From JAWLHA01 sp041690535 (GTDB lineage Bacteria; Pseudomonadota; Gammaproteobacteria; Thiohalomonadales; Thiohalomonadaceae): a DNA stretch of 20,281 nucleotides. The position numbers were made by a program, and so were the translations under genes. This document shows, piece after piece, positions 1 to 6,256 of the stretch (positions are counted from its first letter, which is position 1; each line of letters opens with the position of its first letter). The notes beneath the pieces were generated by a model. The model saw only the letters and a list, made by a program, of their open reading frames with translations. It was not told the origin of the DNA and made no database searches. Where the stretch lies: NCBI GenBank assembly GCA_041690535.1, contig JAWLHA010000074.1, positions 1-20,281 on the forward strand, written 5' to 3'.

Positions 1-56
1 CGGAGGACATTGAAAAACTGCTCCCCTACAGCCTTTCGCCTGCGGACCTTACTTGA
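1..56 (+). CDS. C-terminal tail of the IS66 transposase (partial)
   Basis: The frame that starts its first whole codon at position 3 reads EDIEKLLPYSLSPADLT and then stops (TGA, 54-56). Only 17 residues are visible, so the assignment depends mainly on position: the frame runs toward, and ends just inside, the GTAAGCG terminal repeat at 98. IS66 transposases commonly end with a short segment containing a 'LLP' motif, which fits. It could instead be the tail of another gene that happens to lie here. Confidence 0.45.
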   Translation, partial: EDIEKLLPYSLSPADLT

Positions 57-98
57 TTATCCGAGCGCCTAGAAGGGTGGGGTTAATTGGGCGCTTAC
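1..98. mobile_element. Right end of an IS66-family insertion sequence (continues left of the window)
   Basis: The element ends at the inverted-repeat sequence that reads, on the minus strand from position 98, GTAAGCGCCCAATTAACC. IS66-family elements are known for ends beginning GTAA and for 8-bp target duplications. A short plus-strand coding tail stops at 56, about 40 bases from the end, a layout usual for the last IS66 transposase gene. The adjacent bases 99-106 (TGTGTACT) would be one copy of the target duplication; the other copy lies outside the window. The element interrupts a small NTF2-like reading frame. Family assignment rests on the GTAAGCG end and the layout only, since the rest of the element is not visible. 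Confidence 0.65.
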
Positions 99-224
99 TG
101 TGTACTCTTTGCCAGAGACGATACCAGACGGAATAGTGTAGAGCTGCGCAATCGATTCGCCATCAAGCGAATTGAACGCATCACGATAGCGATCAAGGAA
201 ATTATGAATTTCTGTGAGCATCAT
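69..224 (-). pseudogene. NTF2/SnoaL-like cassette gene truncated by the IS66 element
   Basis: Translation from 224 gives MMLTEIHNFLDRYRDAFNSL followed by DGESIAQLYTIPSGIVSGKEYT. This is the amphipathic first-helix and 'LDGE..A.LY..PSGI' pattern seen at the start of many SnoaL/NTF2-like proteins. Native sequence ends at 99. From 98 onward the frame reads through the IS66 terminal repeat (VSAQLTPPF) and stops at 69-71, giving a 51-residue remnant, whereas a complete NTF2-like domain has about 120-140 residues. The start codon lies 10 bases beyond the conserved end of the attC-like site at 234-339, as expected for the first gene of an integron cassette. The ATG at 221 is an equally possible start. 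The family call is by eye and moderate. Confidence 0.5.
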
Positions 225-233
225 ACGTCTGGC

Positions 234-339
234 GCCCAACGCCGCGGTTCACCCGACCGCAAAAGCGGCCATACCAATGCCGAAATGTGCCCGAAAACCG
301 CGCGGCTTTTGCGGGTCGGGTGCAACCGATTGTTCGGGC
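234..339 (-). repeat. attC-like integron recombination site A
   Basis: Read on the minus strand, the site opens with GCCCGAACAATC (339 to 328) and closes with GCGGCGTTGGGC. The closing GTTGGGC (240 to 234) matches the attC core consensus GTTRRRY exactly. The imperfect arms 245-266 and 305-328 pair over about 22 bases. The 305-328 arm carries two unpaired extra bases, a G in the GGG at 313-315 and C323; such extrahelical bases are a hallmark of attC. The total of 106 bp is within the known attC range. It starts 18 bases after the stop codon of the gene at 358-921, the normal cassette arrangement. Confidence 0.7.
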
Positions 340-357
340 ACTTTCATCGGGCTCCCA

Positions 358-921
358 TTATGACTCCCTTTGGAACCGCTCGACCTCTGCTTCAATACCC
401 TCGCACGTCTTTGCGATGCTCTCGTTCATTTCGCCAAAAACGCGAAACAGGTCCTCAAATGCCTCCGCATTCATTTCTCGATGAAGGCGCAGTGCTATCT
501 CGACCTTTTCTCTAAACTGCCGCTGCGTCCCGTTAAGAATCATCGTTGGCGTAACCAAAGTGTCTGGCAAGTTGTAGAGAGGAATTGTCGCGATCGAGTC
601 GCCTAGCCTACGAATCTCCCCCAAATCGAAGTAGATTTCACCGTCTGCAATCTTGTGAATAGTTTCGCGATCTTTGAGTTGGCGCGTGCTAAAAGAAATA
701 GCCTTAGCGCAGTTCGCGGCAAGGACCGACAAAGTTTTTGCGAGTTCTAGACGCGCATGACGTTGCTCCATTTGATGCATTTTCATTGCGCTTTTGTGCT
801 GCGCCCGAGACTGCAAAATTGCAATCCCTGCAGCGGCAATAATTGCCAAGACCGAGCCAACGGCCTGTACCCACGCAGCCCATTCCGAATTTGTCAAACC
901 ACTCATATCGTTAGTTACCAT
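358..921 (-). CDS. Cassette-borne hypothetical protein with one N-terminal membrane segment
   Basis: This 187-residue protein is of unknown function. A tryptophan-containing hydrophobic stretch, WAAWVQAVGSVLAIIAAAGI (about residues 15-34), forms a single membrane anchor. A charged, largely helical cytoplasmic region follows, with basic and methionine-rich residues just after the membrane and acidic helices near the end (AFEDLFRVFGEMNES). Similar 'EWAAWVQAVGS' openings are common in uncharacterised proteins from cassettes and prophages, which I know only as a general pattern. The ATG at 921 is used; the ATG at 906 is an alternative, and neither has a clear ribosome site. The gene sits between two attC-like sites in matching orientation, so it was probably acquired as an integron cassette. 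Confidence 0.75.
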   Translation of the reverse strand: MVTNDMSGLTNSEWAAWVQAVGSVLAIIAAAGIAILQSRAQHKSAMKMHQMEQRHARLELAKTLSVLAANCAKAISFSTRQLKDRETIHKIADGEIYFDLGEIRRLGDSIATIPLYNLPDTLVTPTMILNGTQRQFREKVEIALRLHREMNAEAFEDLFRVFGEMNESIAKTCEGIEAEVERFQRES

Positions 922-956
922 TTCACAAGCGGGGCCATCACGCAGCTTCTTTCACA

Positions 957-1046
957 GCCGAACGCTGCCGGTAACCCGCGCCGCCCTGGCTCTGTCCGCG
1001 AAGCGCCGCAAGCTTTTTCTGCATCGGGTGTACCGGCTTGTTATGT
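957..1046 (-). repeat. attC-like integron recombination site B
   Basis: On the minus strand the site opens with CATAACAAGCCGGT and closes with TTACCGGCAGCGTTCGGC. The arms 967-978 and 1025-1037 are complementary over 12 pairs with one extra G (position 1030) bulged in the second arm. The opening AACAAG and the bulge are typical of attC. The closing core GTTCGGC departs from GTTRRRY by one base, so the site may be weak or decayed. It follows the stop codon of the ORF at 1057 by about 10 bases and precedes the start of the 358-921 gene by about 40 bases. Confidence 0.6.
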
Positions 1047-1056
1047 ACGACATCGT

Positions 1057-1311
1057 TCATTGTGGTACTCGGTCTACCGAGCCGCCATGACTTGCTTCAT
1101 ACCGGCGCTTGTAGTCTGCCGCCCATGCCACGGTCTTTCGGTCCTCCTTTTCGAGAGTGGAAAAGTCAGTTTTGGCCCGAGACTCGAAATTTTTCAGGCG
1201 ACTCGAAAGGTGGGTAATCGGCTTGATTAGGGAAATGTTTCTGAGAGGCAGGCCGTGGCAGGGGACCCGGTGGGCAAATAGGACTCGCGGCGAGCTCCTT
1301 TCGTACCGCAT
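1057..1311 (-). CDS. Possible cassette gene, hypothetical 84-residue protein
   Basis: This frame begins MRYERSSPRVL and ends AWAADYKRRYEASHGG followed by SVDRVPQ. The second half (about residues 25-84) is hydrophilic, balanced in charge and protein-like; the first 25 residues look less convincing. Its stop lies about 10 bases before attC-like site B, as for a cassette gene, and this is the main support. A competing 50-residue frame (1166-1318, beginning MVDAVRKELAA) covers the same DNA, so the true start could differ or a frameshift may be present. I do not recognise the protein. No attC-like or attI-like site was found on its upstream side (1312-1456). Confidence 0.35.
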   Translation of the reverse strand: MRYERSSPRVLFAHRVPCHGLPLRNISLIKPITHLSSRLKNFESRAKTDFSTLEKEDRKTVAWAADYKRRYEASHGGSVDRVPQ

Positions 1312-1456
1312 CAACCATCTTCGTCGTCCCTGTGGTGGCCGGAAAAGCTCCAATCTAGCGCCAAATCGGGCCAAGATCCACAGTCTGGACGCGCGCAGCC
1401 CCAGCCCGCGACGGGGCGCCGGTGTCGCACGGCAGACGCCGCTCTCATCAAATCTC

Positions 1457-1714
1457 TTACGGCATCACGGCGATCAGGCGTCTCTTGGCGGCTCGTCTCA
1501 TCTGTTTGATCGCGTACTCCCGCTTGGCCGCGTCGGACCTGCTGCCGACTTCCTCCTGATAGACCAAACGTACGGGCCGCCGGGCACGGGTGTACTTCGC
1601 CGCCAGTCTGTCGCTGCCGTTGTGTTCCTCGATCCGGCGCGCCACGTCGGTGGCGATGCCGGTGTAGAGGGTGCCGTCAGCGCAACGGACGATGTACACG
1701 TGCCAGGCGGCCAC
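1457..1714 (-). CDS. GIY-YIG nuclease-domain protein (UPF0213/YhbQ type)
   Basis: An 85-residue single-domain protein of the small GIY-YIG group, the same fold as the UvrC N-terminal nuclease. The GIY-type strand is HVYIVRC (residues 5-11), the YIG-type strand is LYTGI (16-20), an arginine pair sits in ARRIEEH (R27/R28), and the metal-binding glutamate is expected at E66 in AAKREYAIK. The length equals the usual family length of about 80-100. The start is GTG at 1714, 5 bases after the stop of yceH, so both are probably cotranscribed. Members are believed to act on DNA, but the role of this subgroup is not well established. Confidence 0.9.
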   Translation of the reverse strand: MAAWHVYIVRCADGTLYTGIATDVARRIEEHNGSDRLAAKYTRARRPVRLVYQEEVGSRSDAAKREYAIKQMRRAAKRRLIAVMP

Positions 1715-1719
1715 GGGGT

Positions 1720-2400
1720 TCAGTCACCGTCGTGCTCGCCGCCACTGCCGCCGGCGATCATGCGCTTCAACGCTTCCACCTCGGCACGAAGCTCTTCCAC
1801 CTCTGCTTCGAGCCGGTCGATGCGGTCGCGCCCGGGGGGGGCGGTGTGGGCAATGGGGGCGGCGGCTTCCTGCGTTTCCGCCGCCTCCACCTCGCCGCTG
1901 AAGAGGTGGGCATAGCGCGACTCCCGCCGGCCGGCCTCCCGGGGCAGGCGCGCGACGAAGGGGCCGTCGTCCCGCTCCCTGAGGTGGCTGAGGGCGGCCT
2001 CGACCTCGTGCACATCGGCGAAGGGGGCCATGCGGCTGGCGCGGCTGCGCAACTCGCCCGGGGTCTGGGGGCCGCGCAACAGCAGTTCACACACGATCGC
2101 CAGCTCCTGGGCCGAGAAGTGCAGCTTGCCGAATTCGGTATTGCAGAAGCGGTGGACGTACTTCGGCACCCGACTGCCGAATCCCGTCTTCTCGCTCACC
2201 AGGTATTTCTTGATGAGCTCATCCACGGTGGCCTGCACGGTGGCCTCGTCCAGCTGCATGACCGGGTCGCGGTTGCTTTTCTGGTTGCAGGCGTTGGTGA
2301 GGGCGTTGAGGGAGAGGGGGTATTGATCGGGGGTGGTGATCTCTTTTTCGATCAGGCAGCCGATGACACGCGCTTCGTAAGGAGTCAGTTCGATGTCCAT
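1720..2400 (-). CDS. yceH: YceH family protein (UPF0502)
   Basis: A 226-residue protein with the two winged-helix repeats of the YceH family. The first begins ELTPYEARVIGCLIEKE, followed by TPDQYPLSLNALTNACNQKS, both highly conserved in the family. The second covers about residues 90-160 (LLLRGPQTPGELRSR). A C-terminal coiled coil (RIDRLEAEVEELRAEVEALK, about 190-209) would promote dimerisation. A longer open frame exists to 2511, but I chose the ATG at 2400 because the family begins here and an AAAGGAAA ribosome site lies 6 bases upstream. Function is unknown; the winged-helix fold suggests nucleic-acid or protein binding. It is followed closely by the GIY-YIG gene. Confidence 0.92.
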   Translation of the reverse strand: MDIELTPYEARVIGCLIEKEITTPDQYPLSLNALTNACNQKSNRDPVMQLDEATVQATVDELIKKYLVSEKTGFGSRVPKYVHRFCNTEFGKLHFSAQELAIVCELLLRGPQTPGELRSRASRMAPFADVHEVEAALSHLRERDDGPFVARLPREAGRRESRYAHLFSGEVEAAETQEAAAPIAHTAPPGRDRIDRLEAEVEELRAEVEALKRMIAGGSGGEHDGD

Positions 2401-2456
2401 GCACGATTTCCTTTGGTAAGTCCTCCCGATGGAGGTCGGTCTCACGCTCTGAGGCA

Positions 2457-2476
2457 GGGCCCGACGCGTCGGGCCC
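2457..2476. terminator. Perfect GC-rich palindrome between yceH and the EfpL gene
   Basis: The 20-base stretch at 2457-2476 is its own reverse complement (half-site GGGCCCGACG). It lies 75 bases after the stop of the EfpL gene and 57 bases before the start of yceH. Its position fits a transcription terminator for the EfpL gene, but neither side carries a T-run, so an operator or a structural leader of yceH is also possible. Confidence 0.35.
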
Positions 2477-2551
2477 GCAGGTGCGGCTTTAGGCGCATTG
2501 CGCCGCGGCACCGAAGCCTGCTCACGGGCCGGTGCGTCCCGCCCTCGGAAC

Positions 2552-3115
2552 TCAGGCCCGGGAGATGTACTCCCCGCTTTCGGTGTTCACCTTGATGACT
2601 TCCCCGGGGGTGAGGTACTCGGGCACCTGCACCACCAGGCCGGTGCTCAGGGTGGCGGGTTTGCTGCGGGCGGCGGCCGAGGCCCCCTTGATGCCGGGCG
2701 AGCACTCCGCGATGGCCAGGGTCACGGTGGCGGGCAACTCGATGCCGAGCAGCGTCTCGTCGCTGATGATGGCGTAGATCCCCTCCAGCCCCTCGCTGAT
2801 GTACGGCAGTTCCTCCTCCAGGTCCGCCTCGGGCACCACGTACTGCTCATAGGTCTCGCTGTCCATGAAGGTGCAGCCGTCGGCATCCCGGTACAGGAGC
2901 TGGACCGGCCGGCGGGTGATCTCCACCGTCTCCACCACCTCGTCGCCCTTGAAGCTGCGCTCGAACTTCTGCCGGGAGACCACGTCGTGACCGCGGACCT
3001 TGTAGAGGGTGTTGCCGCTGCGCGAGACGGCGCTCTGGACCTGCACCTGCTTGACCACGATGTTGCGGCCGTCCAGGAGCATGACGACTCCCTTCTTCAA
3101 CTCATTCGCTTTCAT
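2552..3115 (-). CDS. yeiP: Elongation factor P-like protein EfpL (YeiP)
   Basis: A 187-residue paralogue of EF-P that binds ribosomes stalled at difficult (proline-containing) sequences. The three beta-barrel domains are intact: N-terminal KOW-like (about 1-65, starting MKANELKKG), OB-like middle (about 66-128) and C-terminal OB (about 129-187, with the signature GIKGASAAARSKPATLSTGL). The loop that reaches the peptidyl-transferase centre reads SAVSRSGNTLYK, with Arg32 where true EF-P has a modified lysine. This is the feature that separates EfpL from EF-P. The ATG at 3115 was chosen for its GAGG ribosome site 5 bases upstream and for family alignment, over the longer frame to 3166. It has its own promoter region; the neighbour yceH is 151 bases downstream. 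Confidence 0.93.
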   Translation of the reverse strand: MKANELKKGVVMLLDGRNIVVKQVQVQSAVSRSGNTLYKVRGHDVVSRQKFERSFKGDEVVETVEITRRPVQLLYRDADGCTFMDSETYEQYVVPEADLEEELPYISEGLEGIYAIISDETLLGIELPATVTLAIAECSPGIKGASAAARSKPATLSTGLVVQVPEYLTPGEVIKVNTESGEYISRA

Positions 3116-3198
3116 TGAATCCTCATGCTGTCGAAAACCGAGCCCCGGGCCGGGATGAGCAATCATGCACAGGGACGGGCGGGAATTGAAGGGGCAAC

Positions 3199-3376
3199 GT
3201 AACTACTCACCCTCCTGTCATTCCCGCGAAGGCGGGAATCCAGTGTGGTCAAGGCTGAAAAGGTATAAGACTGCTTGATCTTCCCTGCGCAAGTGGAGGA
3301 CACCACTCGTTCAGTTGTCACTTTTCTGGATTCCCGCCTTCGCGGGAATGACCGTTTAGGGGGGGCGAGTAGTTAC
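3199..3376. mobile_element. MITE-like element 1 with GTAACTACTC inverted ends
   Basis: A 178-bp element with GTAACTACTCACCC at one end and, inverted, GTAACTACTCGCCC at the other (one mismatch in 14). Inside, near each end, is the palindrome ATTCCCGCGAAGGCGGGAAT (3219-3238), inverted at about 3330-3349, so the whole element can fold on itself. The palindrome has the ATTCCC-N8-GGGAAT form of the Neisseria dRS3 repeat. GGGGCAAC occurs just left of the element (3191-3198) and again at 3380-3387, offset by three G, which looks like an 8-bp target duplication. It carries no gene and ends 11 bases from the stop codon of the downstream methyltransferase gene. Confidence 0.7.
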
Positions 3377-3387
3377 GGGGGGGCAAC

Positions 3388-4596
3388 TTACCCAGGGTGC
3401 CTGGCGGAGATGAGGATGTTTCGGGGCGTCACCTCCCGGGGGCAGAAGGTACCGATCGATATCCCGTAGCCCTGCTCCTCCAGATAAGTGGCCAGGTCCA
3501 GCACCAGCCACACCTCGATGGCCCGGCGAAAGGCCGCGCGCACCAGATTCAGACGCATGGTCTCCCGCTGCCGTTCCCAGCCGTGGGCCTCCAGGGCCGC
3601 CCAGGCCACCCCCGCCGGGAGCGCGACCCCTTCCCGGGCCGCAAAGGCGCGGCAGAAGCCTTCGAAATCGAGCGTCAGCCACTGCTTGTGGATGGGGTTG
3701 GCGGGGACGTAGCGGTCTTCTCCGCTCGCCTGGCGGCGCAGCCGGTCGAACCCGAGCTTCCACGCCATCTCCCGGTCGCGGCGGCGCACCTCGCGGGGCA
3801 GCGCCGTGACCGTCTCGGTGACGGCCAGCCGGAGATCATCCCGTTCAAGGCGCAGCGATGCCCGGCGCGACAGGGGCACATACCGCTCCTCCACCGCATG
3901 GTGATAGCAGCAGGGCACCACGTCCAGGGCGGCCACCCCCGCGCCGGCCCCTCGGCGCAGGAGGGTGCGATGCAACTCGCCACAGGCATGCAGGGCGACG
4001 GCGTGGTGCCGGCCCAGGCAATCGGCCGTGGCCGGGGCAAGCGCATCGGCCACGGTGAAGTGTTGCCGCACCCCCACCCGCTCGGCCAGCTGCATCCCTT
4101 CGGCGCAGAGGGCGGGATCATGGTCCACCGTCACCACGGCGGTCCCCCACTGGGCCCCCAGCACCCGCCCCAGGTGCCCCTTGCCGCCACACCACTCCAC
4201 GAGCGGTGCGCGGATGGGGCCGAGGGCCCCGGCAAAGGCCCGGATCTGACGCCACTTGCGTCCCGGGATCCCCCACTCCAGGTGGGGGCCTGGCTCGGGC
4301 ACGGAGCGCGCGGGGTGCTCCGGGAGGGTGGTGATCGCCGCCACAGGCGCCATGGAGGGCACGTGGGCGGTGATCAGCGCCATCAGCGCGCCGGTGTCCT
4401 GCGAGAGGTGCCCCAGCTCGGCCTCGCCGAGCCCCAGCAGCTGCTCGGTGAGGGCGGGCAGCACAAGGGTCCACGCCGGGCGGGCCTCCTTGAACGGCTG
4501 CGGCCGCCACAGCCAGGCGTGGGCTTCGAGCAGTCGGTCCAACCGCTCGAAGCGGTCGGCCAAGGTGGTGGGGTGTTGCAGTTCGGCGAGCGGCAT
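3388..4596 (-). CDS. SAM-dependent methyltransferase, METTL25/RRNAD1-like (Methyltransf_32 type)
   Basis: A 402-residue protein with a central Rossmann methyltransferase domain. Motif I is EWCGGKGHLG (residues 134-143), matching the 'GxGKGHLS/G' loop characteristic of the METTL25/RRNAD1 group rather than the common GxGxG. Further family marks are HACGELH (203-209) and DVVPCCYH (225-232), the latter resembling the 'CCYH' motif of that group. Residues 1-105 form a separate helical N-terminal region. The substrate is unknown; related eukaryotic proteins are thought to act on RNA or protein. The start ATG at 4596 has no visible ribosome site, and a TACAAT box lies only 8 bases upstream. The gene stands alone, ending next to MITE-like element 1. 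Confidence 0.8.
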   Translation of the reverse strand: MPLAELQHPTTLADRFERLDRLLEAHAWLWRPQPFKEARPAWTLVLPALTEQLLGLGEAELGHLSQDTGALMALITAHVPSMAPVAAITTLPEHPARSVPEPGPHLEWGIPGRKWRQIRAFAGALGPIRAPLVEWCGGKGHLGRVLGAQWGTAVVTVDHDPALCAEGMQLAERVGVRQHFTVADALAPATADCLGRHHAVALHACGELHRTLLRRGAGAGVAALDVVPCCYHHAVEERYVPLSRRASLRLERDDLRLAVTETVTALPREVRRRDREMAWKLGFDRLRRQASGEDRYVPANPIHKQWLTLDFEGFCRAFAAREGVALPAGVAWAALEAHGWERQRETMRLNLVRAAFRRAIEVWLVLDLATYLEEQGYGISIGTFCPREVTPRNILISARHPG

Positions 4597-4634
4597 GGCG
4601 GCGCATTGTACCTTCGACCCCGGAGCGTGCGTAA
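4597..4634 (-). promoter_or_regulatory. Candidate promoter for the METTL25-like gene, possibly leaderless
   Basis: On the minus strand a TACAAT box (4610 to 4605) is preceded, 18 bases upstream, by TTACGC (4634 to 4629), a weak -35. Transcription from it would start within a few bases of the ATG at 4596, leaving almost no untranslated leader, in keeping with the absent ribosome site. Weak evidence. Confidence 0.3.
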
Positions 4635-4657
4635 GACGGCGGTCCGCCGTTTCGCCT

Positions 4658-4697
4658 CTTTCAAGGCCTGATATCGCTCACCACACGGCCCGTGAGG
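4658..4697 (-). repeat. Degraded R1 repeat, first half
   Basis: CTTTCAAGGCCTGATATCGC and the following TCACCACACGGCCCGTGAGG match, with several changes, the central part of the R1 repeat read in reverse (compare 6130-6170). The match breaks exactly where MITE-like element 3 begins and appears to resume after it at about 4850 (CGTGGGTAGC...CCCTG). Confidence 0.55.
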
Positions 4698-4847
4698 GTA
4701 ACTATTCAGCCGTTCCACCGACCTGTCGCCTCTCCTCGGTAGGAGCCCAGCCCTCTGGGCGATTGCTGCGCGAGCTTTACCGATGCAATCGCCCAGAGGG
4801 CTGGGCTCCTACGTGAGGCACTCGGGCTGTTGGGTCTGAATAGTTAC
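4698..4847. mobile_element. MITE-like element 3 with GTAACTATTCAG inverted ends and a REP-like hairpin core
   Basis: A 150-bp element whose ends, GGGTAACTATTCAG (4696-4709) and its exact inverse (4836-4849), match over 14 bases including two flanking bases. The core is a perfect 26-bp inverted repeat (4740-4765 and 4786-4811, starting TAGGAGCCCAGCCCTCTGGG) around a 20-base loop. It resembles the 'TAGGAGC' REP repeats of pseudomonads and xanthomonads. The flanks CCGTGAGG (4690-4697) and CCGTGGGT (4848-4855) agree at six of eight positions, suggesting an aged 8-bp target duplication. The ends match elements 1 and 2 but the core differs. No coding capacity. Confidence 0.7.
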
Positions 4848-4947
4848 CCGTGGGTAGCTAAGCCCTGACCCTGAGGGCCCTTCGGTCGCGGGAGGGGGCA
4901 TCGATCCCGTAGAATGCCCCGCACTTTTCCAATCGTGTGTATCCCGG

Positions 4948-6018
4948 ATGAGAGATCTGTTCCACAACGGCAAGAACGAACCCAGCGCCTTGGAGGCCCA
5001 GTACGAGGCCCAGCGCATCGCGTTTGCTCCCGTCATCTTTCAGGCGGCGCGCGCGCTCCGTGACCTGGGCGTGCTGCTTGCCCTGGAGCGAAGCCGCGGC
5101 GGATTGACGCTTGCCGAACTCATGGAGCAGACCGCTCTTTCCGAGTACGGCCTCGAGCTGTTGCTCGAGACCGGGATGAGCGCCGACATCGTCTATCGGG
5201 AGAACGACCGCTGGTTCCTGACCAAGACCGGCTGGTTCCTCCTCAAGGATGAGATGACCAACATCAATATGGATTACAACCACTACGTCAACTACAAGGC
5301 CCTCTTCCACCTGGACGAATGCATCAAGGAGGAGCGCCCGGTGGGTCTCAAGGAGTTCGGCGACTGGCCGGTGATCTATCCCGGTCTCTCCAGCTTGCCG
5401 GCGAAGGTCCAGGAGAGCTGGTTTCGCTTCGACCACTACTATTCCGATTCGGCCCTCAAAGTGGCGCGGGACAGGGTGTTGGCCGAAGGGCCAGGTCGCA
5501 TTCTCGAGGTGGGGGGAAATACCGGCAACTTCTCCATCTCCCTCGCCGAGCACAGCGACTCGATGGCCATCACCCTCCTCGACCTGCCCGAGCAGATCGC
5601 CTTGGTGGAGAAGAACCTTGCGAACAGGGGCCTTGAGGGCCGCGTTCGCACCCTGGCAGCGAATATCCTGGATGCGGCGCCCATCGAGGGCGAGTACGAC
5701 CTGATCTGGATGAGCCAGTTCCTGGATTGCTTCAGCAAGGCCGATATCGTCGCGATCCTCAGCAAGGCCAAGGCGGCACTGAGCGAGGGGGGCCGAATCA
5801 TGATCATGGAGCCGCTGTGGGACCGCCAGCGGTTCGAGACCTCCGCCTACTGCATCATCAACACCTCGCCCTACTTCACGGCGATGGCGAACGGCTGCAG
5901 CAAGATGTACAGCCTGGCGGATTTCGAGCGATGCATCGCCGAGGCGGGACTTGCCCTCACCGAAGTGGCCGACGGGATCGGCATCTGCCAGACCATCATG
6001 ACCTGTCGCCCGGGGTGA
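4948..6018 (+). CDS. O-methyltransferase-fold (Methyltransf_2-like) SAM-dependent methyltransferase
   Basis: A 356-residue class I methyltransferase with the two-domain build of the plant and bacterial O-methyltransferase group. A helical dimerisation and winged-helix part (about 20-100, with LTLAELMEQTALSEYGLELL) precedes the Rossmann domain (about 150-350). Motif I is ILEVGGNTGNF (185-195), LDLP at 211-214 follows the acidic cofactor-binding strand, and IMIMEPLW marks the last core motif. Methyltransferases of this type accompany many aryl-polyene loci, where the aromatic head can be methylated, and the APE operon ends 1 kb away on the opposite strand. A role in head-group methylation is therefore inferred, not shown. 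The ATG at 4948 lacks a good ribosome site. A weak stem (AAGCTC/GAGCTT) follows the stop. Confidence 0.82.
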   Translation: MRDLFHNGKNEPSALEAQYEAQRIAFAPVIFQAARALRDLGVLLALERSRGGLTLAELMEQTALSEYGLELLLETGMSADIVYRENDRWFLTKTGWFLLKDEMTNINMDYNHYVNYKALFHLDECIKEERPVGLKEFGDWPVIYPGLSSLPAKVQESWFRFDHYYSDSALKVARDRVLAEGPGRILEVGGNTGNFSISLAEHSDSMAITLLDLPEQIALVEKNLANRGLEGRVRTLAANILDAAPIEGEYDLIWMSQFLDCFSKADIVAILSKAKAALSEGGRIMIMEPLWDRQRFETSAYCIINTSPYFTAMANGCSKMYSLADFERCIAEAGLALTEVADGIGICQTIMTCRPG

Positions 6019-6096
6019 AGCTCGCACCAGAGCTTGCCCTTCCCGCTGGAGCGAGTGGGGGCCCGCACCGAACAGACGGATCGACGCGGCTTTCGG

Positions 6097-6183
6097 GAGC
6101 GTACACGGATGTATTCACAGCGCACCTGTCTTCAAGGACTTACATCGCTCACAGCACGGCCGTGATGTGAGTATGCGTTCCCC
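6097..6183 (-). repeat. R1 dispersed repeat, copy 1
   Basis: Read on the minus strand this 87-base stretch contains CATACTCACATCACGGCCGT, then GCTGTGAGCGATGTAAGTCC and GCGCTGTGAATACATCC. It is nearly the same as 17204-17290 and 20168-20254, which are equally long and in the other orientation. A CACGGCCGTG palindrome lies near one end. There is no open frame and no known family that I recognise. Confidence 0.8.
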
Positions 6184-6256
6184 CTGTGGCAGGGCGCTTA
6201 TTGTGGGTTTCAGGACGTTCTCGGTATTATCTTGGCCGCGGTGCAAACCGCAGACC

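Larger units (their letters stand above)
4597..4947. other. Intergenic region between divergent methyltransferase genes
   Basis: This 351-base spacer separates two divergently transcribed genes. It contains the candidate promoter of the left gene, a small hairpin (about 4633-4648), a degraded R1 repeat in two halves (4658-4697 and about 4850-4868) and MITE-like element 3 between those halves. The last 80 bases before 4948 must carry the promoter of the right-hand gene; no convincing -35/-10 pair or ribosome site stands out. No reading frame in it looks coding. Confidence 0.6.

Noticed and set aside
1312..1456. A third attC-like or an attI site upstream of the 1057-1311 ORF
   Set aside because: No GTTRRRY core with a matching inverted partner could be found in this GC-rich stretch.
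1157..1915. A 252-codon plus-strand open frame spanning the cassette end, GIY-YIG gene and part of yceH
   Set aside because: Crosses two well-supported minus-strand genes and shows no protein-like pattern.
3219..3349. The repeated GGAATCCAG/CTGGATTCC hairpins as a CRISPR array
   Set aside because: Only two inverted copies in each element, no direct repeats at regular spacing, and no cas genes.
3397..4671. A 424-codon plus-strand open frame opposite the METTL25-like gene
   Set aside because: It mirrors the minus-strand gene, is rich in G, H, P, Q and R with no domain pattern, and arises from the high GC content.
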